Source: Pontibacter qinzhouensis (GTDB lineage: Bacteria > Bacteroidota > Bacteroidia > Cytophagales > Hymenobacteraceae). From it: a stretch of DNA of 64,000 bases. Location: the NCBI RefSeq assembly GCF_008017455.1, contig NZ_VRTY01000012.1, forward strand, positions 1 through 64,000, written 5' to 3'. Numbering within the stretch: the first letter of the stretch is position 1; each line of letters opens with the position of its first letter. Under the pieces are notes generated by a model, which was not told where the DNA came from, did no database searches, and was given only the letters and a program-made list of their open reading frames with translations. Below are positions 25,873 to 33,552 of this stretch, piece by piece. The position numbers and the translations under genes are program-made.

Positions 25873-25929
25873 AATTATTCTAATGAAAACGGCCTTCCAA
25901 AGCTTTTTAGTGAAATTAAGGCTTAGGGT
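25873..25929 (+). repeat. 57-bp intergenic element, copy 9
   Basis: Starts AATTATTCTAATGAAAACGG, then CCTTCCAAAGCTTTTT, and ends GCTTAGGGT. Its right end overlaps the last 14 bases of the rhodanese gene on the other strand and supplies that gene's last three codons and stop. Confidence 0.85.
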
Positions 25930-26317
25930 GCTTCACTGGAAGGCCAGCTTCTTTAAGCTCTTTAAAGCCTCCGATATTATAGATGTGTTTAAAACCAGCT
26001 TCTTCCATAAGTTTGGCCGCTTTGCCGCTCCGGTTGCCGGAGGCACAGTAGAGGTAATAGGTTTTGTTCTTGTCCCAGTGTTGCATCTGCTGCTCAAACT
26101 CCTTGCTCAGGAAGTCGGCGTTTTGGGCGCCTTGAAGGTGTCCTTCTTCAAACTCAGCAGAAGTCCGCACATCAACCAGCACAGTATTTTTCTTTTTCGC
26201 ATGTTGTTCTTTATAAGCAGTAGCTGTTAACGAAGTGTTGGCCTGCGCCCTTTCCTGCTGATGCGGGGCAGCACAGGAAGTTAAGTATATCAAGACGATT
26301 GCAAATATCCATTTCAT
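25916..26317 (-). CDS. Rhodanese-domain lipoprotein
   Basis: This 133-residue exported protein has the lipobox YLTSC (Cys15) after a hydrophobic leader. The rhodanese-like domain spans about residues 35-128, with VLVDVRTSAEFEEGHLQGA and the active-site loop YCASGNRSGKA carrying the catalytic Cys. Such single-domain rhodaneses transfer sulfur or act in thiol redox reactions, here in the periplasm. The last codons and the stop fall inside element copy 9. It is the third gene of a same-strand series catalase, ankyrin protein, rhodanese, which suggests a role in oxidative or thiol stress (inference). Confidence 0.88.
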   Translation of the reverse strand: MKWIFAIVLIYLTSCAAPHQQERAQANTSLTATAYKEQHAKKKNTVLVDVRTSAEFEEGHLQGAQNADFLSKEFEQQMQHWDKNKTYYLYCASGNRSGKAAKLMEEAGFKHIYNIGGFKELKEAGLPVKHPKP

Positions 26318-26435
26318 AAAAGCAAGTTAACACATTGCATCGTGCTACTAAACGTTTTTATTTAGTTTTAGATTGTGTGTCGGGTATTTGCGTTAAAAAG
26401 TCTTCGGCCACTTTACCTCCTGTGGCACGCAACGG

Positions 26436-26954
26436 CTACTGCAGCAGAATTACCGCTTCCTGGTTTCCCTGCTGTTTTGCCAGATCCAGTGCGGTAAAGT
26501 TGCGCTCGTCTTTCACGGTTTTATCAGCTCCATTTTCGAGTAGAATTTTTACGAGTTCGTTACGGCCAAACATGGTCGCGAACATGAGCGCAGTGCCTCC
26601 GTTACCGTTTTGCAGGTTTGCCTCAGCCCCATGTTCCAGGAGTAATTTTGCCAGTTCGGAGTATCCTTTAAAGGCTGCACCCATCAGGGCTGTGTTACCG
26701 GTGGCATCCTGGTGGTTAACTTGGGCTCCAGCCTGTAACAGTTGTTCTGCAGCAGCAGTGTGCCCGCCGTAAACGGCTATAATAAATGGCGTAAAACCTT
26801 TCTGGTCTTGTGCGTTTACATCGGCTTTGTTGTGCAGCAGTGTCCGGATGGTAGCAGTATCGCCTGCTCTGGCAGCTGAAATTAAGTCTGTTGCTTGTGC
26901 AACAAGTGCAAGCGGGAAAAACAAGAAGAGGATCGGAAGAAAAAATAATTTCAT
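26436..26954 (-). CDS. Exported ankyrin-repeat protein (AnkB-like)
   Basis: This 172-residue protein has a signal peptide at 1-20 (LFLFFPLALVAQA), then about four ankyrin repeats: AARAGDTATIRTLLHNKADV, KGFTPFIIAVYGGHTAAAEQLLQAGA, GNTALMGAAFKGYSELAKLLLEHGAE, and GGTALMFATMFGRNELVKILLENGAD (quoted in parts, each about 33 residues apart), plus a terminal half repeat. Ankyrin stacks bind other proteins. In Pseudomonas aeruginosa a periplasmic AnkB is encoded beside catalase KatB and is needed for its full activity. Here too the gene lies directly downstream of an exported catalase, so the same partnership is inferred. Confidence 0.85.
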   Translation of the reverse strand: MKLFFLPILFLFFPLALVAQATDLISAARAGDTATIRTLLHNKADVNAQDQKGFTPFIIAVYGGHTAAAEQLLQAGAQVNHQDATGNTALMGAAFKGYSELAKLLLEHGAEANLQNGNGGTALMFATMFGRNELVKILLENGADKTVKDERNFTALDLAKQQGNQEAVILLQ

Positions 26955-27005
26955 GGTTGGTTTGTTATGTTAATTAGAAATGTAGGTTAATAGCTGATGA
27001 AGCTC

Positions 27006-27112
27006 CTAGTGCTCTTTCAAATTAAAAATTAGAAATTAAAAATTAGAAATGAGGTAGAGAAAGCACGTTTGCTGGGCTTTTAATTCTAAAAACTAAATTG
27101 GAAGAGCACTAG
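27006..27112. repeat. MITE-like unit with inverted ends and A-rich 16-bp repeats
   Basis: CTAGTGCTCTT at 27006-27016 and its exact complement at 27102-27112 bound a 107-base unit. Inside the left arm lie two copies of the A-rich phrase AATTAAAAATTAGAA, matched imperfectly by TTCTAAAAACTAAATT on the right. The same phrase occurs at 32490-32522 and 46734-46920. Confidence 0.55.
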
Positions 27113-27117
27113 GCTAT

Positions 27118-27258
27118 CTAAAAAAGGGTGTTTAACGAATCCAGTAGCAGTTGCCGGGAGGGGCCTTCGGCAGATCTCAGGGCTCCGGCTGGCCTTCTGA
27201 TGAGGCGGTCCAGCGCAGCTTTGGCCATTGTCTTGCCTGTTTCCGGCTGCAGGTGCAT
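27118..27258 (-). pseudogene. Possible 3' remnant of an unrecognised gene
   Basis: A 46-codon open frame begins MHLQPETGKTMAKAALDRL and ends LLLDSLNTLF. It is GC-richer than its surroundings and has gene-like codon choice, while the frame upstream of it is AT-rich and looks non-coding. It may be a leftover gene end, a tiny real gene, or chance. Confidence 0.2.
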
Positions 27259-27510
27259 GTTATGTTTACTTAGCCGTTTGATGCGATAATGATACTGCTC
27301 GTAACATAAATAGTAAAGGAGTAATTGTAAGAATGATAGAATGTTGTTTTTAAGTCGAAAAAGTGATGGCAGAAAAGGTTTTAGGTAAAGTGGCGTGGGT
27401 TCTCTGCATGAATGAGCATCGGGGAGAAGAGGAGAGTTTTTATACTCTTCTTCTATAACCCAGCCTGGCTTACTTTCGAACCCTTCTGCCATCACTCCTT
27501 CAACATGCTG

Positions 27511-29037
27511 TTACCTGGCAGAGGCTACAATAGAAGTTACCTCTTTCTGGTTCAGCTTCAGGGTTTTGATCAGGCGGTTACCGAAGTCGGCATCGGCCTG
27601 GTAAAAATAGCTTACCATTTTATTCAGAACTTCCTTGTTCGCTACCTGCCCCAGGTCACCGGCCAGGTTGCTGACCAGGTGCTTTTTGTCTGATTCTGCC
27701 AATGAACGGTACAACTCGCCTGCCTGTGCAAAATTGTTCGTTTTGGAGATGGCGCGTTGCATGGTTTCGGCATTGATGGTGCGGGTTGAATATTCGTACT
27801 GCGCGTTATCTGTAACTGCTTGTGTTACGCTTGGCTGGTAGTTAACATTCGATTTGGTGCCCCTGTTGCTTAAAACGCCATTCTGGTTGTAGCTGTTTAC
27901 TTCTACTTTAGGAGCGTTTACAGGTAGCCGTTGAAAGTTGCCGCCAAGTCGGTAACGCTGCGTATCGAAGTAAGAGAACACACGGCCCTGCAGCAACCTG
28001 TCTTCAGATGGTTCAATGCCTGGTACCAGTGTGCCGGGGGAAAAAGCCGCCTGCTCTACCTCCTCAAAGAAGTTGTCAGGCATACGGTTCAGCACCATTT
28101 TACCTATTTTCAGGCTGGGCGCCACCGCTTCGGGCCAGATTTTGGTTGGGTCTAGTGGGTTAAAGTCGAACTTGTCGAGGTCTTCGGGTTTAATCATCTG
28201 CACAGAAAGCTCCCAGGCCGGAAAGTTGCCTTTGTTTATTTCATCGTATAAGTCGGCAGTAGCGTGCTGGTGATTTTTGGCCTGTATGGCAGAGGCTTCG
28301 GCAGCGGTCAGGCTCTTTACGCCTTGTTGTGAGGTCCACTTATATTTTACATACACTACCTCTCCCTGCGCATTTACCCATTTAAAGGCGTGCACTCCAA
28401 AACCGTCCATCTGGCGGTAGTTAGCAGGAGTGCCAAGGTTTGTGTACAGGTAAGTGAACATGTTGGTTGCCTCCGGAATGTGCGAGAAAAAGTCGAACAC
28501 ACGGTTCTGGTCCTGGGCATTGTACACTGGCGATGGCTTAAATGCATGTACCATATCCGGGAACTTAATAGCATCGCGGATAAAGAATACGGGCAGGTTG
28601 TTGCCTACTAAATCGTAGTTACCCTGGTCGGTGTAGAACTTAATGGCAAAGCCACGCGGGTCGCGCAGTGTTTCAGGGGAGCCTTGCTGGTGCACTACCG
28701 TAGAAAAGCGTACGAAAAGAGGTGTTTTCTTGCCTTTGGCACGAAACAATGACGCTTTGGTGTAGGACGAAAAGTCACCGTAGCTCTCGAACTCACCATA
28801 AGCACCGGCGCCACGGGCATGCACTACTCGCTCCGGTATCCGCTCCCGGTCAAATGCGGCCAGTTTTTCGATGAGATGTACATCTTCTAAAAGAACAGGA
28901 CCATTTTCTCCGGCAGTCTTGGAGTTTTGATTGTTGCCAACTGGGGCACCTGTGTTGGTCGTAAGTGGCTTTTGTTGAGCAAAGGCTACTTGTGCACTAA
29001 CGAGTGCTGTCAGGAGTAAAAGTTTATACTTTAACAT
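27511..29037 (-). CDS. Exported monofunctional heme catalase
   Basis: This 508-residue catalase decomposes hydrogen peroxide using heme b. A signal peptide (residues 1-20, ending SAQVAFAQ) predicts periplasmic location, unlike most catalases but like Pseudomonas KatB. Catalytic His lies in ERVVHARGAGAYG (about residue 74), Asn in LVGNNLPVFFIRDAIKF (about 145), and the proximal heme Tyr in VFSYFDTQRYRLGGNF (about 355). Length fits small-subunit clade catalases. A 7-1-7 palindrome at 29086-29100 sits 49 bases upstream. A LuxR-type regulator diverges from it, and an exported ankyrin protein gene and rhodanese gene follow on the same strand. A heme import locus lies 1.4 kb away. Confidence 0.95.
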   Translation of the reverse strand: MLKYKLLLLTALVSAQVAFAQQKPLTTNTGAPVGNNQNSKTAGENGPVLLEDVHLIEKLAAFDRERIPERVVHARGAGAYGEFESYGDFSSYTKASLFRAKGKKTPLFVRFSTVVHQQGSPETLRDPRGFAIKFYTDQGNYDLVGNNLPVFFIRDAIKFPDMVHAFKPSPVYNAQDQNRVFDFFSHIPEATNMFTYLYTNLGTPANYRQMDGFGVHAFKWVNAQGEVVYVKYKWTSQQGVKSLTAAEASAIQAKNHQHATADLYDEINKGNFPAWELSVQMIKPEDLDKFDFNPLDPTKIWPEAVAPSLKIGKMVLNRMPDNFFEEVEQAAFSPGTLVPGIEPSEDRLLQGRVFSYFDTQRYRLGGNFQRLPVNAPKVEVNSYNQNGVLSNRGTKSNVNYQPSVTQAVTDNAQYEYSTRTINAETMQRAISKTNNFAQAGELYRSLAESDKKHLVSNLAGDLGQVANKEVLNKMVSYFYQADADFGNRLIKTLKLNQKEVTSIVASAR

Positions 29038-29085
29038 GTGTATAGTGTTTGATTAATATTGCAAAGCTGCCATAGTTGAGGTTAT

Positions 29086-29100
29086 ATATCAAATTGATAT
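29086..29100. promoter_or_regulatory. 7-1-7 palindrome upstream of catalase
   Basis: ATATCAA-A-TTGATAT is a perfect 7-1-7 inverted repeat between the divergent catalase and response-regulator genes. The geometry matches Fur/PerR-family boxes, though the letters differ from the Bacillus PerR box. It could be the operator that makes catalase peroxide- or metal-responsive. No regulator of that family is in the window. Confidence 0.4.
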
Positions 29101-29284
29101 TTATGATAACATTATAGTTTTTTGTTATAAAACAAGCTTGATAAATGGCAGGTGTTGAAAGTGAGAGAGGTACGGTTAAGATAAGTGCAGTAGAACGGGA
29201 GGATATAATTGGTTCAGAAGGAAAATATATTCGAAGTACTTAATGCGGATAAACCGTTTTTATTTAGAAATATTCTAAATAATA

Positions 29285-29315
29285 TTGCGACTTTTCCTAT
29301 TCTTCTCTACATTTA
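29285..29315 (+). promoter_or_regulatory. Putative promoter of the LuxR-type regulator
   Basis: TTG at 29285-29287, 20 bases, TACATTTA at 29308-29315 (one change from TAnnTTTG). It lies 28 bases before the ATG. Confidence 0.5.
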
Positions 29316-29343
29316 GCTTTCTGTTATAACACTAAACCAGCGC

Positions 29344-29988
29344 ATGTATCCAATTTCTATTCTTGTTTCTGAAGCTAACCTATTGGTTCGTAAGGGCCTG
29401 CAGGTGCTGCTGACGGAGCACGAGGAGTTGGAGGTAGTTGGCAAGGCCGAAAGCCTTCAGGAGCTTCAGCTGCTAGTCGAGAAGCTACAACCCCGGGTCG
29501 TGACTATTGATTGTGGGCAGGCAGATATTTTTTCGGCTTCTGTCGTTCAGGCTTTCCGGGAAGAATACCCGCAAACCAATTGGTTAGTCATTACCGCTGA
29601 AAAAGATAAAGATTGCATTCTGGATGCGCTCAGGTGTGGCGTTTGCAGTTATATTCTGAAAGATTGCGGGGCGCAGGAAATAGTGAACGCTGTTTTTGCC
29701 ACGGCACGCGGCGATAAGTATATGTGCAGCAATGTACTGGAGGTGCTTTTTTCTGAGCCGAAGCCGCTAAAGGCTGAGGCCGAAGCAGAAGCTTTAACTG
29801 CCAGAGAGACTGAAATAATTCAGCTTATTGCAGCCGGTAACTCTACCATGCAAATTGCCGATATGCTTCATCTCAGTTACCATACTATAAACTCCCACCG
29901 TAAGAATATTCTGCGTAAGCTTCAGATTAAATCTCCTGCCGAACTCATCTTAAAAGCGCTCGATTTAAAAATAATAAAAATGAAGTAA
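29344..29988 (+). CDS. NarL/FixJ-type response regulator with LuxR helix-turn-helix
   Basis: This 214-residue regulator has a receiver domain (residues 5-120) and a LuxR DNA-binding domain (about 148-205: LTARETEIIQLIAAGNSTMQIADMLHLS, HTINSHRKNILRKLQI). The phospho-acceptor is probably Asp56 (VVTIDCG), and Thr in VITAEKD and Lys in SYILKDCG are kept. However, the usual acidic pair near residue 9 reads Ser-Glu instead of Asp-Asp, so metal binding and phosphorylation may be altered. No histidine kinase is adjacent. It is divergent from the catalase gene, which it may control (inference). Confidence 0.85.
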   Translation: MYPISILVSEANLLVRKGLQVLLTEHEELEVVGKAESLQELQLLVEKLQPRVVTIDCGQADIFSASVVQAFREEYPQTNWLVITAEKDKDCILDALRCGVCSYILKDCGAQEIVNAVFATARGDKYMCSNVLEVLFSEPKPLKAEAEAEALTARETEIIQLIAAGNSTMQIADMLHLSYHTINSHRKNILRKLQIKSPAELILKALDLKIIKMK

Positions 29989-30041
29989 CACCATACGCTG
30001 GTGCAGCAATAGCTACAGTATTATTTAGAAAGTTTTGAAGC

Positions 30042-30098
30042 AATTATTCTAATCAAATTGGCCTTCCGAAGGTGTTTTATCAAATTATCGCCAAGGGT
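30042..30098 (+). repeat. 57-bp intergenic element, copy 10
   Basis: Starts AATTATTCTAATCAAATTGG, hairpin CCTTCCGAAGGTGTTTT, ends TCGCCAAGGGT. It lies 53 bases after the regulator gene in the same orientation. Confidence 0.9.
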
Positions 30099-30219
30099 AT
30101 GGCAGGCCTTTTTCAGTGGTGTGTATGTAAATATAAATTACCACTGCCAAGAGCTGAAAGCTCACAAGAGAAAGTTGTAAGAAGTAGACTTTTATTTAGC
30201 TATATCTGAAAACTATTCG

Positions 30220-30250
30220 CTCATCCACTCTATCTTTCATTCAAAATTCC
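30220..30250 (+). repeat. TTCATTCAAAATTCC-type intergenic phrase
   Basis: Reads CTCATCCACTCTATC then TTTCATTCAAAATTCC. Compare 39647-39671 and 15715-15757. Confidence 0.55.
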
Positions 30251-30354
30251 GACTTCCCGAAGGCTTTTTTAGAGACACCAGACTTTTCCTCTTCTCACTA
30301 CAACTAGCTATTCCGCTCGCTACTTCTGGTATAAAAATAGGCTACTACTGGCGA

Positions 30355-30386
30355 TTGACAGGGGCCTGTTTTATGGCCTACCTTTG
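30355..30386 (+). promoter_or_regulatory. Bacteroidota-type promoter of the heme import operon
   Basis: TTG at 30355-30357, exactly 21 bases, then TACCTTTG at 30379-30386, a full match to the phylum consensus. It lies 30 bases before the hmuT ATG. Confidence 0.78.
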
Positions 30387-30416
30387 CTTGCATCAACACA
30401 GAAATAAGCAACAGGA

Positions 30417-31406
30417 ATGAAGACTACCACTCTCGCGACTATAAAGAAAATAACCCAAAGGAAACATAACTTATCACTGCTCACAATGCTGCCATTTGTT
30501 TTATTTTGGATGAGTTGCACCAAGGGAACTAGCGAACAGGCAACGGCAGAAAATACGGTTGTTTTTCAGGAACCGGCAGGAACATCATCGGTGAAAATAG
30601 TGACTGTGGGTGGTACCATTACCGAGACTGTTTGCGCACTTGGCCTCTGCGACAACATTGTAGCCACCGACCTGACAAGCTCGTATCCGGAGCACATGAG
30701 GCAGTTGCCTTCGTTGGGTTACCGCAACAGCATAAAAGCAGAAGGAATAATTTCTACGGGAGCTGAGCTGGTTTTGGTTGAGGCTGGTTACCTCGATAAA
30801 GTGGTGGAAGAGCAGCTTGCCGCAGCTAACATAAAAACTTACCTGTTCGAAAACAAATGGAGCAAGGCAGGCTCGGCAGAACTGATTACCGCATTAGGCA
30901 AACTGCTGCAGCAGGAAGGCAAAGCCACGGAACTTGTGCAGGAACTGGAGCAGGATTTCGCAGAAGTGAACACGCTGCTGCAGCGAGCCAAAACAAAACC
31001 CAAGGTGCTTTTTGTGTATGCACGTGGTCAGGGTACATTAAATATTGGGGGGCGCAAAACCTTTGCCGATGCCATGCTGCAACTGGCAGGCGCACAACTG
31101 GCTGTGCCGGAAATAGAAGATTACAAACCACTTACTGCCGAGGCCATGATTGCCGCTAACCCCGATTACCTGCTGTTTTTCGACACTGGGCTTCAAAGCC
31201 TTGGTGGTGCAGGTGGTGTAGCTGCCATACCCGGAATAAAAGAAACAGCAGCTGGTAAAAAGAACCAGGTTATTTCCATGGATGGACTCTATCTGTCGGG
31301 GTTTGGGCCACGGCTCGGGAAGGCGGTGAAAGAGCTGGCTTGGCAGCTGCATCCGGAGCTGCATACTCCCGATAACCTGCACCAAAATGCTCTAACCCAT
31401 AATTAA
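30417..31406 (+). CDS. hmuT: Heme ABC transporter substrate-binding lipoprotein
   Basis: This 329-residue periplasmic binding protein of the TroA/BtuF-like class III fold carries a lipobox FWMSC after a long leader (about Cys34). Landmarks are KIVTVGGTITETVCALGLCDNIVATDLTSSYP (residues 60-91, described in parts), SLGYRNSIKAEGIISTGAELVLVE, KPKVLFVYARGQGTLNIGG, and PDYLLFFDTGLQSLGGAGGV. These match HmuT hemin-binding proteins. It binds heme delivered across the outer membrane and passes it to HmuU. The hmuU GTG follows the stop without a gap. A strong promoter precedes it. Confidence 0.9.
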   Translation: MKTTTLATIKKITQRKHNLSLLTMLPFVLFWMSCTKGTSEQATAENTVVFQEPAGTSSVKIVTVGGTITETVCALGLCDNIVATDLTSSYPEHMRQLPSLGYRNSIKAEGIISTGAELVLVEAGYLDKVVEEQLAAANIKTYLFENKWSKAGSAELITALGKLLQQEGKATELVQELEQDFAEVNTLLQRAKTKPKVLFVYARGQGTLNIGGRKTFADAMLQLAGAQLAVPEIEDYKPLTAEAMIAANPDYLLFFDTGLQSLGGAGGVAAIPGIKETAAGKKNQVISMDGLYLSGFGPRLGKAVKELAWQLHPELHTPDNLHQNALTHN

Positions 31407-32474
31407 GTGCTGGTGCTGCTGGTGAAAACTTTGTCGGGCACGCATAGGTTGGTGTTACTCGGCCTTTTGCTGGTGCTGTTGGCTGTAGTGGTGCTGTCGT
31501 TGCAGGTGGGGGCCGTTAAAATAACTGCCGGCGAGGCGCTGGCCATACTGGTGCACAAAATGGGAGGTGCCGCTACTGGCTTCAGCAGCCAGCAGGAAGC
31601 AGTGCTGCTAAGCATCCGGCTGCCGCGGCTGGTGCTAGGCATGCTGGTGGGAGCAGCGCTGGGTGTGGCAGGAGCATCGTTGCAGGGCCTGTTCCGGAAC
31701 CCGCTCGTGGAGCCAGGTCTGATCGGTGTTTCCAGCGGTGCTGCCCTGTTTGCTGTTGCAGCCATTGTTTTTGGTGCTGCCTTGCCGGATCTGGGTTCTG
31801 TTTTAGCCGGGCCGGTTATGTTGCCGGTAGCAGCTTTTGCAGGAGGCCTGCTCACTACCTTACTTACCTACAAGCTGGGGCAGCGGGAGGGGAAGGTTGA
31901 AATCACGATCCTGATTCTGGCCGGAATAGCCATTAACGCGCTGGCTGGCGCTCTGATCGGACTTTGCATTTATTACGCCGATGATGCCGCCCTCCGCACC
32001 TTTACGTTCTGGAACATGGGCGACCTGGGCGGGGCTAGCTGGAACCGTTTACAGATTGCAGTACCCATGATGCTGGTGCCCACTTTTTTCCTCACCTTTT
32101 TAGGAAAGCAACTCAATGCGCTGGCGCTGGGAGAGTCGGAGGCCTACCACCTGGGCGTAAAAGTGGAGCAGGTGAAGTACACGATTATTCTGCTGAGCTC
32201 CATGGCAGTGGGGGCAGCAGTGTCGCTTACCGGTATAATCGGGTTTGTGGGGCTGGTGGTGCCGCATATCCTCCGGATGGCCTTTGGCCCTGATCACCAA
32301 CTCGTGCTGCCGGCGGCCGTGCTGACAGGAGCTATTGTTTTGGTGCTGGGCGATTTGTTTGCACGCACAGTCGTGGCTCCCTCCGAGTTGCCAATCGGGA
32401 TTGTAACTGCCTTGCTCGGCGGTCCCTTTTTTATCTGGATTCTAATGAATGCCAAAAGGAAACGAACACTATAA
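31407..32474 (+). CDS. hmuU: Heme ABC transporter permease (FecCD family)
   Basis: This 355-residue inner-membrane permease has about ten helices. Family motifs include IRLPRLVLGMLVGAALGVAGASLQGLFRNPL (residues 70-100, in parts), PGLIGVSSGAALFA, FWNMGDLGGASWN, and GFVGLVVPHILRM. It forms the heme channel with HmuV. The start codon is GTG immediately after the hmuT TAA, and translation is probably coupled. A 250-base gap with element copy 11 separates it from hmuV, so the operon is either interrupted or read through this element. Confidence 0.92.
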   Translation: MLVLLVKTLSGTHRLVLLGLLLVLLAVVVLSLQVGAVKITAGEALAILVHKMGGAATGFSSQQEAVLLSIRLPRLVLGMLVGAALGVAGASLQGLFRNPLVEPGLIGVSSGAALFAVAAIVFGAALPDLGSVLAGPVMLPVAAFAGGLLTTLLTYKLGQREGKVEITILILAGIAINALAGALIGLCIYYADDAALRTFTFWNMGDLGGASWNRLQIAVPMMLVPTFFLTFLGKQLNALALGESEAYHLGVKVEQVKYTIILLSSMAVGAAVSLTGIIGFVGLVVPHILRMAFGPDHQLVLPAAVLTGAIVLVLGDLFARTVVAPSELPIGIVTALLGGPFFIWILMNAKRKRTL

Positions 32475-32724
32475 GGCTGCGCTGACTTCAAAATTAAAAA
32501 TTAGAAATTCAAAATTAGAAATGTCGTAGAATATGGTGCTTTGTATATTTTATGCCTGAATTATTCTAATGAAAATAGCCTTCCAAAGCTTCATGCACAA
32601 AGATGTTTCAAGGGTTTCAGAGTTAAAAATGATTTACAGAACTGTCATTTGGAAATCTTCAAATTTTCAAATTTCCAAATTAAAAAAATAGCACTTACCA
32701 ACTTAATCTGGCAAAGCCAAATAT
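32475..32724. repeat. Gap inside the heme operon: A-rich 16-bp phrases and element copy 11
   Basis: 32490-32522 holds two copies of an AAAATTAGAA-ending 16-base phrase, as at 46734. 32559-32615 is a 57-bp element. 32650-32680 is an imperfect palindrome GGAAATCTTCAAATTTTCAA followed by ATTTCC. No gene is visible. Confidence 0.55.
32559..32615 (+). repeat. 57-bp intergenic element, copy 11
   Basis: Starts AATTATTCTAATGAAAATAG, then CCTTCCAAAGCTT, ends TTTCAAGGGT. It lies 84 bases after hmuU in the same orientation. Confidence 0.88.
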
Positions 32725-33552
32725 ATGTACACAGCCCAACATATCAGTCTGAAAAGAGGCAACCGGCAGGTGTTGCAGCAGGTGAGCCTGGCAGTAAAGC
32801 CGGGGGTGTTTACGGCAGTGCTAGGACCCAACGGAGCCGGGAAATCGACTTTGCTCAAAATTTTCTCAAACGAGCTGAGCCAGTACGCCGGGGAGGTGAA
32901 GTTAAACGGGAAACCGCTGCCACAATACAAGGCGCAGGAGCTGGCGCTGGTGCGGGCAGTGCTTCCGCAGAGTATCCATATTAACTTCCCGTACACGGCC
33001 CGCGAAATTGTGCAGCTGGGGCGTTTGCCATACCACGAGCCTCGGCAACAGACAGAGGCAGTGGCCGAAGAAATAATGGAAGCACTCGGGTTGCAACTGC
33101 TCGCTGATCGGAAGTATGTAACGCTTTCGGGTGGGGAGCAGCAACGGGTGCAGCTGGCACGGGTTATGGCCCAGATAAAAAACAAAACTTTGTCGCCGCG
33201 CTACCTGCTCCTCGATGAGCCTACTTCCAGCCTCGACCTGGCGCAGCAACACAGCATGCTGCAAGTGGCAAAGAACCTGTGCAGGCAAAATGTAGGCGTA
33301 CTGGCCATTCTGCACGATCTGAACCTGGCGGCACTCTATGCCGATGAACTACTTTTACTGAAAGACGGTAAACCCATAGCACAAGGCGCTGTTGCCGAGG
33401 TAATGCAGGAGGGCTTACTGGAAAAAACATTCTCGCACCCGGTGCAGGTGGTGTGTAATGGCTGCTGTGGCCGCCCCTTTGTAATGGCTATGCCACAGCA
33501 GCAACCGAAAAATGAACTAATATACGCTTTAAAATTCAGCAATCATGGATAA
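32725..33552 (+). CDS. hmuV: Heme ABC transporter ATP-binding protein
   Basis: This 275-residue ABC ATPase has Walker A LGPNGAGKSTLLK (residues 34-46), a Q-loop near LPQSIHINFPYTAREIV, the signature LSGGEQQRVQLARVMA (about 135-150), Walker B RYLLLDEPTSSLDL (about 160-173), and the switch His in ILHDLNLAA. It powers heme import through HmuU. The C-terminus ends CNGCCGRPFVMAMPQQQ, as in other HmuV-like proteins. It overlaps the hmuS start by eight bases. Confidence 0.95.
   Translation: MYTAQHISLKRGNRQVLQQVSLAVKPGVFTAVLGPNGAGKSTLLKIFSNELSQYAGEVKLNGKPLPQYKAQELALVRAVLPQSIHINFPYTAREIVQLGRLPYHEPRQQTEAVAEEIMEALGLQLLADRKYVTLSGGEQQRVQLARVMAQIKNKTLSPRYLLLDEPTSSLDLAQQHSMLQVAKNLCRQNVGVLAILHDLNLAALYADELLLLKDGKPIAQGAVAEVMQEGLLEKTFSHPVQVVCNGCCGRPFVMAMPQQQPKNELIYALKFSNHG

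Larger units (their letters stand above)
26955..27510. other. Gap between catalase and ankyrin genes
   Basis: Contains a 107-base unit bounded by inverted arms (27006-27112) and a possible gene remnant at 27118-27258. The rest (27260-27500) is AT-rich without a convincing gene. Confidence 0.5.
29989..30354. other. Gap between regulator and heme import operon
   Basis: Contains element copy 10 and a TTCATTCAAAATTCC phrase. No gene is visible. Confidence 0.5.

Noticed and set aside
30245-30280. A possible 24th element near TTCCCGAAGGCTTTTTT
   Set aside because: Only a hairpin-like core is present. Neither the AATTATT nor the AAGGGT end is found at the right distance.
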